Notes under the pieces: model-generated
Databases searched by the model: none
Told to the model about the DNA's origin: nothing
What the model saw: the letters and a program-made list of their open reading frames with translations, nothing else
Program-made: the position numbers and the translations under genes
In this document: piece after piece, positions 22,559 through 35,526 of the stretch
How positions within the stretch are numbered: the first letter of the stretch is position 1
Layout of the letters: each line of letters opens with the position of its first letter
Origin: Synchiropus splendidus
Taxonomy: Eukaryota; Chordata; Actinopteri; Syngnathiformes; Callionymidae
Direction: 5' to 3'
Assembly: GCF_027744825.2 (NCBI RefSeq)
Contig: NW_026527078.1
Span: forward strand, 124,001-188,000
DNA length: 64,000 bases

Positions 22559-25190
22559 GTGTTTTTCGAAAGTTATCAACACTTTTATGTTTGGCGTTCC
22601 GAAACCCACCTTATCTCAGGCTGAAAAGCGTTTTTGTGCATTGTGCCATAACTTTTCAGGGAAGCTTCAGAACATGAAATTTTAACCTCCCACTATAGCA
22701 GAAAGGGTCTTTCTAGTAGTTGCACATCAAATCTAAACTGTCTGAAGTGTTTTTCCAAAGTTATTAACACTTTTATGTTTGGCGTTCCGAAACCCACCTT
22801 ATCTCAGGCTGAAAAGCGTTTTTGTGCATTGTGCCATAACTTTTCAGGGAAGCTTCAGAACATGAAATTTTAACCTCCCACTATAGCAGAAAGGGTCTTT
22901 CTAGTAGTTGCACATCAAATCTAAACTGTCTGAAGTGTTTTTCCAAAGTTATCAACACTTTTATGTTTGGCGTTCCGAAACCCACCTTATCTCAGGCTGA
23001 AAAGCGTTTTTGTGCATTGTGCCATAACTTTTCAGGGAAGCTTCAGAACATGAAATTTTAACCTCCCACTATAGCAGAAAGGGTCTTTCTAGTAGTTGCA
23101 CATCAAATCTAAGCTGTCTGAAGTGTTTTTCAAAAGTTATCAACACTTCTATGTTTGGCGTTCCGAAACCCACCTTATCTCAGGCTGAAAAGCGTTTTTG
23201 TGCATTGTGCCATAACTTTTCAGGGAAGCTTCAGAACATGAAATTTTAACCTCCCACTATAGCAGAAAGGGTCTTTCTAGTAGTTGCACATCAAATCTAA
23301 ACTGTCTGAAGTGTTTTTCCAAAGTTATTAACACTTTTATGTTTGGCGTTCCGAAACCCACCTTATCTCAGGCTGAAAAGCGTTTTTGTGCATTGTGCCA
23401 TAACTTTTCAGGGAAGCTTCAGAACATGAAATTTTAACCTCCCACTATAGCAGAAAGGGTCTTTCTAGTAGTTGCACATCAAATCTAAACTGTCTGAAGT
23501 GTTTTTCCAAAGTTATTAACACTTTTATGTTTGGCGTTCCGAAACCCACCTTATCTCAGGCTGAAAAGCGTTTTTGTGCATTGTGCCATAACTTTTCAGG
23601 GAAGCTTCAGAACATGAAATTTTAACCTCCCACTATAGCAGAAAGGGTCTTTCTAGTAGTTGCACATTAAATCTAAACTGTCTGAAGTGTTTTTCCAAAG
23701 TTATCAACACTTTTATGTTTGGTGTTCCGAAACCCACCTTATCTCAGGCTGAAAAGCGTTTTTGTGCATTGTGCCATAACTTTTCAGGGAAGCTTCAGAA
23801 CATGAAATTTTAACCTCCCACTATAGCAGAAAGGGTCTTTCTAGTAGTTGCACATCAAATCTAAACTGTCTGAAGTGTTTTTCCAAAGTTATTAACACTT
23901 TTATGTTTGGCGTTCCGAAACCCACCTTATCTCAGGCTGAAAAGCGTTTTTGTGCATTGTGCCATAACTTTTCAGGGAAGCTTCAGAACATGAAATTTTA
24001 ACCTCCCACTATAGCAGAAAGGGTCTTTCTAGTAGTTGCACATCAAATCTAAGCTGTCTGAAGTGTTTTTCAAAAGTTATCAACACTTTTATGTTTGGCG
24101 TTCCGAAACCCACCTTATCTCAGGCTGAAAAGCGTTTTTACGCATTGTGCCATAACTTTTCAGGGAAGCTTCAGAACATGAAATTTTAACCTCCCACGAT
24201 AGCAGAAAGGGTCTTTCTAGTAGTTGCACATCAAATCTAAACTGTCTGAAGTGTTTTTCCAAAGTTATTAACACTTTTATGTTTGGCGTTCCGAAACCCA
24301 CCTTATCTCAGGCTGAAAAGCGTTTTTGTGCATTGTGCCATAACTTTTTAGGGAAGCTTCAGAACATGAAATTTTAACCTCCCACTATAGCAGAAAGGGT
24401 CTTTCTAGTAGTTGCACATCAAATCTAAACTGTCTGAAGTGTTTTTCCAAAGTTATTAACACTTTTATGTTTGGCGTTCCGAAACCCACCTTATCTCAGG
24501 CTGAAAAGCGTTTTTGTGCATTGTGCCATAACTTTTTAGGGAAGCTTCAGAACATGAAATTTTAACCTCCCACTATAGCAGAAAGGGTCTTTCTAGTAGT
24601 TGCACATCAAATCTAAACTGTCTGAAGTGTTTTTCCAAAGTTATTAACACTTTTATGTTTGGCGTTCCGAAACCCACCTTATCTCAGGCTGAAAAGCGTT
24701 TTTGTGCATTGTGCCATAACTTTTCAGGGAAGCTTCAGAACATGAAATTTTAACCTCCCACTATAGCAGAAAGGGTCTTTCTAGTAGTTGCACATCAAAT
24801 CTAAACTGTCTGAAGTGTTTTTCCAAAGTTATCAACACTTTTATGTTTGGCGTTCCGAAACCCACCTTATCTCAGGCTGAAAAGCGTTTTTACGCATTGT
24901 GCCATAACTTTTCAGGGAAGCTTCAGAACATGAAATTTTAACCTCCCACTATAGCAGAAAGGGTCTTTCTAGTAGGTGCACATCAAATCTAAGCTGTCTG
25001 AAGTGTTTTTCGAAAGTTATCAACACTTTTATGTTTGGCGTTCCGAAACCCACCTTATCTCAGGCTGAAAAGCGTTTTTGTGCATTGTGCCATAACTTTT
25101 CAGGGAAGCTTCAGAACATGAAATTTTAACCTCCCACTATAGCAGAAAGGGTCTTTCTAGTAGTTGCACATCAAATCTAAACTGTCTGAA
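22559..25190 (+). repeat. HOR alpha, 14-monomer copy
   Basis: Order is G, T, Cg, A(cttctatg, 23123), T, T, Cg(cattaaatc/ggtgttccg, 23687), T, Aa (24063), T and T with ttttaggg (24251, 24439), T, Ca, G. This matches the fullest copy in order and markers but lacks the final T-T. The first monomer has a mixed junction (gtaggtg, aaactctctg, tcgaaag). Substitution T136 to G at 24198 removes a minus-strand TAG and produces a chance 70-codon open frame. Confidence 0.8.
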
Positions 25191-28100
25191 GTGTTTTTCC
25201 AAAGTTATCAACACTTTTATGTTTGGCGTTCCGAAACCCACCTTATCTCAGGCTGAAAAGCGTTTTTACGCATTGTGCCATAACTTTTCAGGGAAGCTTC
25301 AGAACATGAAATTTTAACCTCCCACTATAGCAGAAAGGGTCTTTCTAGTAGGTGCACATCAAATCTAAGCTCTCTGAAGTGGTTTTCGAAAGTTATCAAC
25401 ACTTTTATGTTTGGCGTTCCGAAACCCACCTTATCTCAGGCTGAAAAGCGTTTTTGTGCATTGTGCCATAACTTTTCAGGGAAGCTTCAGAACATGAAAT
25501 TTTAACCTCCCACTATAGCAGAAAGGGTCTTTCTAGTAGTTGCACATCAAATCTAAACTGTCTGAAGTGTTTTTCCAAAGTTATTAACACTTTTATGTTT
25601 GGCGTTCCGAAACCCACCTTATCTCAGGCTGAAAAGCGTTTTTACGCATTGTGCCATAACTTTTCAGGGAAGCTTCAGAACATAAAATTTTAACCTCCCA
25701 CTATAGCAGAAAGGGTCTTTCTAGTAGTTGCACATCTAATCTAAACTGTCTGAAGTGTTTTTCCAAAGTTATTAACACTTTTATGTTTGGCGTTCCGAAA
25801 CCCACCTTATCTCAGGCTGAAAAGCGTTTTTGTGCATTGTGCCATAACTTTTCAGGGAAGCTTCAGAACATGAAATTTTAACCTCCCACTATAGCAGAAA
25901 GGGTCTTTCTAGTAGTTGCACATCAAATCTAAACTGTCTGAAGTGTTTTTCCAAAGTTATTAACACTTTTATGTTTGGCGTTCCGAAACCCACCTTATCT
26001 CAGGCTGAAAAGCGTTTTTGTGCATTGTGCCATAACTTTTCAGGGAAGCTTCAGAACATGAAATTTTAACCTCCCACTATAGCAGAAAGGGTCTTTCTAG
26101 TAGTTGCACATCAAATCTAAACTGTCTGAAGTGTTTTTCCAAAGTTATTAACACTTTTATGTTTGGCGTTCCGAAACCCACCTTATCTCAGGCTGAAAAG
26201 CGTTTTTGTGCATTGTGCCATAACTTTTCAGGGAAGCTTCTGAACATGAAATTTTAACCTCCCACTATAGCAGAAAGGGTCTTTCTAGTAGTTGCACATC
26301 AAATCTAAACTGTCTGAAGTGTTTTTCCAAAGTTATCAACACTTTTATGTTTGGCGTTCCGAAACCCACCTTATCTCAGGCTGAAAAGCGTTTTTACGCA
26401 TTGTGCCATAACTTTTCAGGGAAGCTTCAGAACATGAAATTTTTACCTCCCACTATAGCAGAAAGGGTCTTTCTAGTAGGTGCACATCAAATCTAAGCTG
26501 TCTGAAGTGTTTTTCGAAAGTTATTAACACTTTTATGTTTGGCGTTCCGAAACCCACCTTATCTCAGGCTGAAAAGCGTTTTTGTGCATTGTGCCATAAC
26601 TTTTCAGGGAAGCTTCAGAACATGAAATTTTAACCTCCCACTATAGCAGAAAGGGTCTTTCTAGTAGTTGCACATCAAATCTAAGCTGTCTGAAGTGTTT
26701 TTCAAAAGTTATCAACACTTTTATGTTTGGCGTTCCGAAACCCACCTTATCTCAGTCTGAAAAGCGTTTTTACGCATTGTGCCATAACTTTTCAGGGAAG
26801 CTTCAGAACATGAAATTTTAACCTCCCACTATAGCAGAAAGGGTCTTTCTAGTAGTTGCACATCAAATCTAAACTGTCTGAAGTGTTTTTCCAAAGTTAT
26901 TAACACTTTTATGTTTGGCGTTCCGAAACCCACCTTATCTCAGGCTGAAAAGCGTTTTGTGCATTGTGCCATACCTTTTTGGGGAAGCTTCAGAACATGA
27001 AATTTTAACCTCCCACTATAGCAGAAAGGGTCTTTCTAGTAGTTGCACATCAAATCTAAACTGTCTGAAGTGTTTTTCCAAAGTTATTAACACTTTTATG
27101 TTTGGCGTTCCGAAACCCACCTTATCTCAGGCTGAAAAGCGTTTTTGTGCATTGTGCCATAACTTTTTAGGGAAGCTTCAGAACATGAAATTTTAACCTC
27201 CCACTATAGCAGAAAGGGTCTTTCTAGTAGTTGCACATCAAATCTAAACTGTCTGAAGTGTTTTTCCAAAGTTATTAACACTTTTATGTTTGGCGTTCCG
27301 AAACCCACCTTATCTCAGGCTGAAAAGCGTTTTTGTGCATTGTGCCATAACTTTTCAGGGAAGCTTCAGAACATGAAATTTTAACCTCCCACTATAGCAG
27401 AAAGGGTCTTTCTAGTAGTTGCACATCAAATCTAAACTGTCTGAAGTGTTTTTCCAAAGTTATCAACACTTTTATGTTTGGCGTTCCGAAACCCACCTTA
27501 TCTCAGGCTGAAAAGCGTTTTTACGCATTGTGCCATAACTTTTCAGGGAAGCTTCAGAACATGAAATTTTAACCTCCCACTATAGCAGAAAGGGTCTTTC
27601 GAGTAGGTGCACATCAAATCTAAGCTGTCTGAAGTGTTTTTCGAAAGTTATCAACACTTTTATGTTTGGCGTTCCGAAACCCACCTTATCTCAGGCTGAA
27701 AAGCGTTTTTGTGCATTGTGCCATAACTTTTCAGGGAAGCTTCAGAACATGAAATTTTAACCTCCCACTATAGCAGAAAGGGTCTTTCTAGTAGTTGCAC
27801 ATCAAATCTAAACTGTCTGAAGTGTTTTTCCAAAGTTATCAACACTTTTATGTTTGGCGTTCCGAAACCCACCTTATCTCAGGCTGAAAAGCGTTTTTAC
27901 GCATTGTGCCATAACTTTTCAGGGAAGCTTCAGAACATGAAATTTTAACCTCCCACTATAGCAGAAAGGGTCTTTCTAGTAGGTGCACATCAAATCTAAG
28001 CTCTCTGAAGTGGTTTTCGAAAGTTATCAACACTTTTATGTTTGGCGTTCCGAAACCCACCTTATCTCAGGCTGAAAAGCGTTTTTGTGCATTGTGCCAT

Positions 28101-28949
28101 AACTTTTCAGGGAAGCTTCAGAACATGAAATTTTAACCTCCCACTATAGCAGAAAGGGTCTTTCTAGTAGTTGCACATCAAATCTAAACTGTCTGAAGTG
28201 TTTTTCCAAAGTTATTAACACTTTTATGTTTGGCGTTCCGAAACCCACCTTATCTCAGGCTGAAAAGCGTTTTCACGCATTGCGCCATAACTTTTCAGGG
28301 AAGCTTCAGAACATGAAATTTTAACCTCCCACTATAGCAGAAAGGGTCTTTCTAGTAGTTGCACATCAAATCTAAACTGTCTGAAGTGTTTTTCCAAAGT
28401 TATTAACACTTTTATGTTTGGCGTTCCGAAACCCACCTTATCTCAGGCTGAAAAGCGTTTTTGTGCATTGTGCCATAACTTTTCAGGGAAGCTTCAGAAC
28501 ATGAAATTTTAACCTCCCACTATAGCAGAAAGGGTCTTTCTAGTAGTTGCACATCAAATCTAAACTGTCTGAAGTGTTTTTCCAAAGTTATTAACACTTT
28601 TATGTTTGGCGTTCCGAAACCCACCTTATCTCAGGCTGAAAAGCGTTTTTGTGCATTGTGCCATAACTTTTCAGGGAAGCTTCTGAACATGAAATTTTAA
28701 CCTCCCACTATAGCAGAAAGGGTCTTTCTAGTAGTTGCACATCAAATCTAAACTGTCTGAAGTGTTTTTCCAAAGTTATCAACACTTTTATGTTTGGCGT
28801 TCCGAAACCCACCTTATCTCAGGCTGAAAAGCGTTTTTACGCATTGTGCCATAACTTTTCAGGGAAGCTTCAGAACATGAAATTTTAACCTCCCACTATA
28901 GCAGAAAGGGTCTTTCTAGTAGGTGCACATCAAATCTAAGCTGTCTGAA
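24815..28949 (+). repeat. 14-monomer HOR 'beta', one and a half copies
   Basis: Ca, G, Ca, S, T, T, T, T, Ca, G, Aa, T, T, T (24815-27445) is followed by Ca, G, Ca, S, T, T, T, Ca (27446-28949). Shared private states are gtggtttt at the S monomers (25379, 28010), an ACG-type third T monomer (25567, 28198) and cttctgaac in the last T (26131, 28574). The second copy has lost one T. The Aa-T-T-T-Ca-G part of the first copy is the right half of alpha, so beta was built partly from alpha. The 26883 monomer is 187 bp. Confidence 0.75.
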
Positions 28950-30829
28950 GTGTTTTTCGAAAGTTATCAACACTTTTATGTTTGGCGTTCCGAAACCCAC
29001 CTTATCTCAGGCTGAAAAGCGTTTTTGTGCATTGTGCCATAACTTTTCAGGGAAGCTTCAGAACATGAAATTTTAACCTCCCACTATAGCAGAAAGGGTC
29101 TTTCTAGTAGTTGCACATCAAATCTAAACTGTCTGAAGTGTTTTTCCAAAGTTATCAACACTTTTATGTTTGGCGTTCCGAAACCCACCTTATCTCATGC
29201 TGAAAAGCGTTTTTACGCATTGTGCCATAACTTTTCAGGGAAGCTTCAGAACATGAAATTTTAACCTCCCACTATAGCAGAAAGGGTCTTTCTAGTAGTT
29301 GCACATCAAATCTAAACTGTCTGAAGTGTTTTTCCAAAGTTATTAACACTTTTATGTTTGGCGTTCCGAAACCCACCTTATCTCAGGCTGAAAAGCGTTT
29401 TTGTGCATTGTGCCATAACTTTTCAGGGAAGCTTCAGAACATGAAATTTTAACCTCCCACTATAGCAGAAAGGGTCTTTCTAGTAGTTGCACATCAAATC
29501 TAAACTGTCTGAAGTGTTTTTCCAAAGTTATTAACACTTTTATGTTTGGCGTTCCGAAACCCACCTTATCTCAGGCTGAAATGCGTTTTTGTGCATTGTG
29601 CCATAACTTTTCAGGGAAGATTCAGAACATGAAATTTTAACCTCCCACTATAGCAGAAAGGGTCTTTCTAGTAGTTGCACATCAAATCTAAACTGTCTGA
29701 AGTGTTTTTCCAAAGTTATTAACACTTTTATGTTTGGCGTTCCGAAACCCACCTTATCTCAGGCTGAAAAGCGTTTTTGTGCATTGTGCCATAACTTTTC
29801 AGGGAAGCTTCAGAACATGAAATTTTAACCTCCCACTATAGCAGAAAGGGTCTTTCTAGTAGTTGCACATCAAATCTAAACAGTCTGAAGTGTTTTTCCA
29901 AAGTTATCAACACTTTTATGTTTGGCGTTCCGAAACCCACCTTATCTCAGGCTGAAAAGCGTTTTTACGCATTGTGCCATAACTTTTCAGGGAAGCTTCA
30001 GAACATGAAATTTTAACCTCCCACTATAGCAGAAAGGGTCTTTCTAGTAGGTGCACATCAAATCTAAGCTGTCTGAAGTGTTTTTCGAAAGTTATCAACA
30101 CTTTTATGTTTGGCGTTCCGAAACCCACCTTATCTCAGGCTGAAAAGCGTTTTTGTGCATTGTGCCATAACTTTTCTGGGAAGCTTCAGAACATGAAATT
30201 TTAACCTCCCACTATAGCAGAAAGGGTCTTTCTAGTAGTTGCACATCAAATCTAAACTGTCTGAAGTGTTTTTCCAAAGTTATCAACACTTTTATGTTTG
30301 GCGTTCCGAAACCCACCTTATCTCAGGCTGAAAAGCGTTTTTACGCATTGTGCCATAACTTTTCAGGGAAGCTTCAGAACATGAAATTTTAACCTCCCAC
30401 TATAGCAGAAAGGGTCTTTCTAGTAGGTGCACATCAAATCTAAGCTGTCTGAAGTGTTTTTCGAAAGTTATCAACACTTTTATGTTTGGCGTTCCGAAAC
30501 CCACCTTATCTCATGCTGAAAAGCGTTTTTGTGCATTGTGCCATAACTTATCAGGGAAGCTTCAGAACATGAAATTTTAACCTCCCACTATAGCAGAAAG
30601 GGTCTTTCTAGTAGTTGCACATCAAATCTAAACTGTCTGAAGTGTTTTTCCAAAGTTATTAACACTTTTATGTTTGGCGTTCCGAAACCCACCTTATCTC
30701 AGGCTGAAAAGCGTTTTTGTGCATTGTGCCATAACTTTTCAGGGAAGCTTCAGAACATGAAATTTTAACCTCCCACTATAGCAGAAAGGGTCTTTCTAGT
30801 AGTTGCACATCAAATCTAAACTGTCTGAA
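28950..30829 (+). repeat. Ca-G / T mixture between HOR blocks
   Basis: Ten monomers: G, Ca, T, T, T, Ca, G, Ca, G, T. Two monomers (29138 and 30454) share tctcatgctg, also seen at 33083, hinting at an older duplication. The monomer at 29514 has gaagattcag, which removes its AAGCTT site. I found no strict higher-order period here. Confidence 0.7.
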
Positions 30830-32894
30830 GTGTTTTTCCAAAGTTATCAACACTTTTATGTTTGGCGTTCCGAAACCCACCTTATCTCAGGCTGAAAAGC
30901 GTTTTTGTGCATTGTGCCATAACTTTTCAGGGAAGCTTCAGAACATGAAATTTTAACCTCCCACTATAGCAGAAAGGGTCTTTCTAGTAGTTGCACATCA
31001 AATCTAAGCTGTCTGAAGTGTTTTTCAAAAGTTATCAACACTTCTATGTTTGGCGTTCCGAAACCCACCTTATCTCAGGCTGAAAAGCGTTTTTGTGCAT
31101 TGTGCCATAACTTTTCAGGGAAGCTTCAGAACATGAAATTTTAACCTCCCACTATAGCAGAAAGGGTCTTTCTAGTAGTTGCACATCAAATCTAAACTGT
31201 CTGAAGTGTTTTTCCAAAGTTATTAACACTTTTATGTTTGGCGTTCCGAAACCCACCTTATCTCAGGCTGAAAAGCGTTTTTGTGCATTGTGCCATAACT
31301 TTTCAGGGAAGCTTCAGAACATGAAATTTTAACCTCCCACTATAGCAGAAAGGGTCTTTCTAGTTGCACATCAAATCTAAACTGTCTGAAGTGTTTTTCC
31401 AAAGTTATTAACACTTTTATGTTTGGCGTTCCGAAACCCACCTTATCTCAGGCTGAAAAGCGTTTTTGTGCATTGTGCCATAACTTTTCAGGGAAGCTTC
31501 AGAACATGAAATTTTAACCTCCCACTATAGCAGAAAGGGTCTTTCTAGTAGTTGCACATTAAATCTAAACTGTCTGAAGTGTTTTTCCAAAGTTATCAAC
31601 ACTTTTATGTTTGGCGTTCCGAAACCCACCTTATCTCAGGCTGAAAAGCGTTTTTGTGCATTGTGCCATAACTTTTCAGGGAAGCTTCAGAACATGAAAT
31701 TTTAACCTCCCACTATAGCAGAAAGGGTCTTTCTAGTAGTTGCACATCAAATCTAAACTGTCTGAAGTGTTTTTCCAAAGTTATTAACACTTTTATGTTT
31801 GGCGTTCCGAAACCCACCTTATCTCAGGCTGAAAAGCGTTTTTGTGCATTGTGCCATAACTTTTCAGGGAAGCTTCAGAACATGAAATTTTAACCTCCCA
31901 CTATAGCAGAAAGGGTCTTTCTAGTAGTTGCACATCAAATCTAAGCTGTCTGAAGTGTTTTTCAAAAGTTATCAACACTTTTATGTTTGGCGTTCCGAAA
32001 CCCACCTTATCTCAGGCTGAAAAGCGTTTTTACGCATTGTGCCATAACTTTTCAGGGAAGCTTCAGAACATGAAATTTTAACCTCCCACTATAGCAGAAA
32101 GGGTCTTTCTAGTAGTTGCACATCAAATCTAAACTGTCTGAAGTGTTTTTCCAAAGTTATTAACACTTTTATGTTTGGCGTTCCGAAACCCACCTTATCT
32201 CAGGCTGAAAAGCGTTTTTGTGCATTGTGCCATAACTTTTTAGGGAAGCTTCAGAACATGAAATTTTAACCTCCCACTATAGCAGAAAGGGTCTTTCTAG
32301 TAGTTGCACATCAAATCTAAACTGTCTGAAGTGTTTTTCCAAAGTTATTAACACTTTTATGTTTGGCGTTCCGAAACCCACCTTATCTCAGGCTGAAAAG
32401 CGTTTTTGTGCATTGTGCCATAACTTTTTAGGGAAGCTTCAGAACATGAAATTTTAACCTCCCACTATAGCAGAAAGGGTCTTTCTAGTAGTTGCACATC
32501 AAATCTAAACTGTCTGAAGTGTTTTTCGAAAGTTATTAACACTTTTATGTTTGGCGTTCCGAAACCCACCTTATCTCAGGCTGAAAAGCGTTTTTGTGCA
32601 TTGTGCCATAACTTTTCAGGGAAGCTTCAGAACATGAAATTTTAACCTCCCACTATAGCAGAAAGGGTCTTTCTAGTAGTTGCACATCAAATCTAAACTG
32701 TCTGAAGTGTTTTTCCAAAGTTATCAACACTTTTATGTTTGGCGTTCCGAAACCCACCTTATCTCAGGCTGAAAAGCGTTTTTACGCATTGTGCCATAAC
32801 TTTTCAGGGAAGCTTCAGAACATGAAATTTTAACCTCCCACTATAGCAGAAAGGGTCTTTCTAGTAGGTGCACATCAAATCTAAGCTCTCTGAA
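30830..32894 (+). repeat. HOR alpha, distal 11-monomer copy
   Basis: Order is Cg, A(cttctatg, 31018), T, T, Cg(cattaaatc, 31579), T, Aa (31955), T and T with ttttaggg (32143, 32331), T, Ca. The Cg marker here has cattaaatc but not ggtgttccg, so it may keep an earlier state of that monomer. The T at 31206 has lost one TAG of the TAGTAG triplet and is 185 bp long. The T at 32519 carries G10, a mosaic. This is the last alpha copy; the domain changes just after it. Confidence 0.78.
31206..31390 (+). repeat. 185-bp monomer with one TAG triplet lost
   Basis: The usual ctagtagttg is ctagttg at 31360-31366, a loss of one unit of the TAGTAG tandem triplet, most simply by replication slippage. No other monomer in the window shows it, so it has not spread. 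Confidence 0.85.
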
Positions 32895-33834
32895 GTGGTT
32901 TTCGAAAGTTATCAACACTTTTATGTTTGGCGTTCCGAAACCCACCTTATCTCAGGCTGAAAAGCGTTTTTGTGCATTGTGCCATAACTTTTCAGGGAAG
33001 CTTCAGAACATGAAATTTTAACCTCCCACTATAGCAGAAAGGGTCTTTCTAGTAGTTGCACATCAAATCTAAACTGTCTGAAGTTTTTTTCCAAAGTTAT
33101 CAACACTTTTATGTTTGGCGTTCCGAAACCCACCTTATCTCATGCTGAAAAGCGTTTTTGTGCATTGTGCCATAACTTTTCAGGGAAGCTTCAGAACATG
33201 AAATTTTAACCTCCCACTATAGCAGAAAGGGTCTTTCTAGTAGTTGCACATCAAATCTAAGCTGTCTGAAGTGTTTTTCAAAAGTTATCAACACTTTTAT
33301 GTTTGGCGTTCCGAAACCCACCTTATCTCAGGCTGAAAAGCGTTTTTGTGCATTGTGCCATAACTTTTCTGGGAAGCTTCAGAACATGAAATTTTAACCT
33401 CCCACTATAGCAGAAAGGGTCTTTCTAGTAGTTGCACATCAAATCTAAACTGTCTGAAGTGTTTTTCCAAAGTTATTAACACTTTTATGTTTGGCGTTCC
33501 GAAACCCACCTTATCTCAGGCTGAAAAGCGTTTTTGTGCATTGTGCCATAACTTTTCAGGGAAGCTTCAGAACATGAAATTTTAACCTCCCACTATAGCA
33601 GAAAGGGTCTTTCTAGTAGTTACACATCAAATCTAAACTGTCTGAAGTGTTTTTCCAAAGTTATCAACACTTTTATGTTTGGCGTTCCGAAACCCACCTT
33701 ATCTCAGGCTGAAAAGCGTTTTTGTGCATTGTGCCATAACTTTTCAGGGAAGCTTCAGAACATGAAATTTTAACCTCCCACTATAGCAGAAAGGGTCTTT
33801 CTAGTAGTTGCACATCAAATCTAAGCTGTCTGAA

Positions 33835-35526
33835 GTGTTTTTCAAAAGTTATCAACACTTTTATGTTTGGCGTTCCGAAACCCACCTTATCTCAGGCTGA
33901 AAAGCGTTTTTGTGCATTGTGCCATAACTTTTCAGGAAAGCTTCAGAACATGAAATTTTAACCTCCCACTATAGCAGAAAGGGTCTTTCTAGTAGTTGCA
34001 CATCAAATCTAAACTGTCTGAAGTGTTTTTCCAAAGTTATTAACACTTTTATGTTTGGCGTTCCGAAACCCACCTTATCTCAGGCTGAAAAGCGTTTTTG
34101 TGCATTGTGCCATAACTTTTCAGGGAAGCTTCAGAACATGAAATTTTAACCTCCCACTATAGCAGAAAGGGTCTTTCTAGTAGTTGCACATCAAATCTAA
34201 ACTGTCTGAAGTGTTTTTCCAAAGTTATTAACACTTTTATGTTTGGCGTTCCGAAACCCACCTTATCTCAGGCTGAAAAGCGTTTTTGTGCATTGTGCCA
34301 TAACTTTTCAGGGAAGCTTCAGAACATGAAATTTTAACCTCCCACTATAGCAGAAAGGGTCTTTCTAGTAGTTGCACATCAAATCTAAGCTGTCTGAAGT
34401 GTTTTTCAAAAGTTATCAACACTTTTATGTTTGGCGTTCCGAAACCCACCTTATCTCAGGCTGAATAGCGTTTTTGTGCATTGTGCCATAACTTTTCAGG
34501 GAAGCTTCAGAACATGAAATTTTAACCTCCCACTATAGCAGAAAGGGTCTTTCTAGAAGTTGCACATCAAATCTAAGCTGTCTGAAGTGTTTTTCAAAAG
34601 TTATCAACACTTTTATGTTTGGCGTTCCGAAACCCACCTTATCTCAGGCTGAAAAGCGTTTTTACGCATTGTGCCATAACTTTTCAGGGAAGCTTCAGAA
34701 CATGAAATTTTAACCTCCCACTATAGCAGAAAGGGTCTTTCTAGTAGTTGCACATCAAATCTAAGCTGTCTGAAGTGTTTTTCAAAAGTTATCAACACTT
34801 TTATGTTTGGCGTTCCGAAACCCACCTTATCTCAGGCTGAAAAGCGTTTTTGTGCATTGTGCCATAACTTTTCAGGAAAGCTTCAGAACATGAAATTTTA
34901 ACCTCCCACTATAGCAGAAAGGGTCTTTCTAGTAGTTGCACATCAAATCTAAACTGTCTGAAGTGTTTTTCCAAAGTTATTAACACTTTTATGTTTGGCG
35001 TTCCGAAACCCACCTTATCTCAGGCTGAAAAGCGTTTTTGTGCATTGTGCCATAACTTTTCAGGGAAGCTTCAGAACATGAAATTTTAACCTCCCACTAT
35101 AGCAGAAAGGGTCTTTCTAGTAGTTGCACATCAAATCTAAACTGTCTGAAGTGTTTTTCCAAAGTTATTAACACTTTTATGTTTGGCGTTCCGAAACCCA
35201 CCTTATCTCAGGCTGAAAAGCGTTTTTGTGCATTGTGCCATAACTTTTCAGGGAAGCTTCAGAACATGAAATTTTAACCTCCCACTATAGCAGAAAGGGT
35301 CTTTCTAGTAGTTGCACATCAAATCTAAGCTGTCTGAAGTGTTTTTCAAAAGTTATCAACACTTTTATGTTTGGCGTTCCGAAACCCACCTTATCTCAGG
35401 CTGAATAGCGTTTTTGTGCATTGTGCCATAACTTTTCAGGGAAGCTTCAGAACATGAAATTTTAACCTCCCACTATAGCAGAAAGGGTCTTTCTAGAAGT
35501 TGCACATCAAATCTAAGCTGTCTGAA
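33835..35526 (+). repeat. 5-monomer duplication (A-T-T-A-Aa / A-T-T-A)
   Basis: A(caggaaag), T, T, A(gaatagcg), Aa at 33835-34774 is followed by A(caggaaag), T, T, A(gaatagcg) at 34775-35526, a 940-bp step. Both gaatagcg monomers end with the private ctagaagttg (T159 to A). The first copy is followed by Aa and the second by plain A-class monomers. This unit appears to be a local rearrangement of the 17-mer HOR present downstream. Confidence 0.75.

Noticed and set aside
26915..27196. Plus-strand open frame of 93 codons, the longest in the window
   Set aside because: It combines a one-base deletion in the T run with the same TAA-removing change (ccatacc near 26973) and starts at TTG. It reads satellite sequence throughout, so a gene is not supported.
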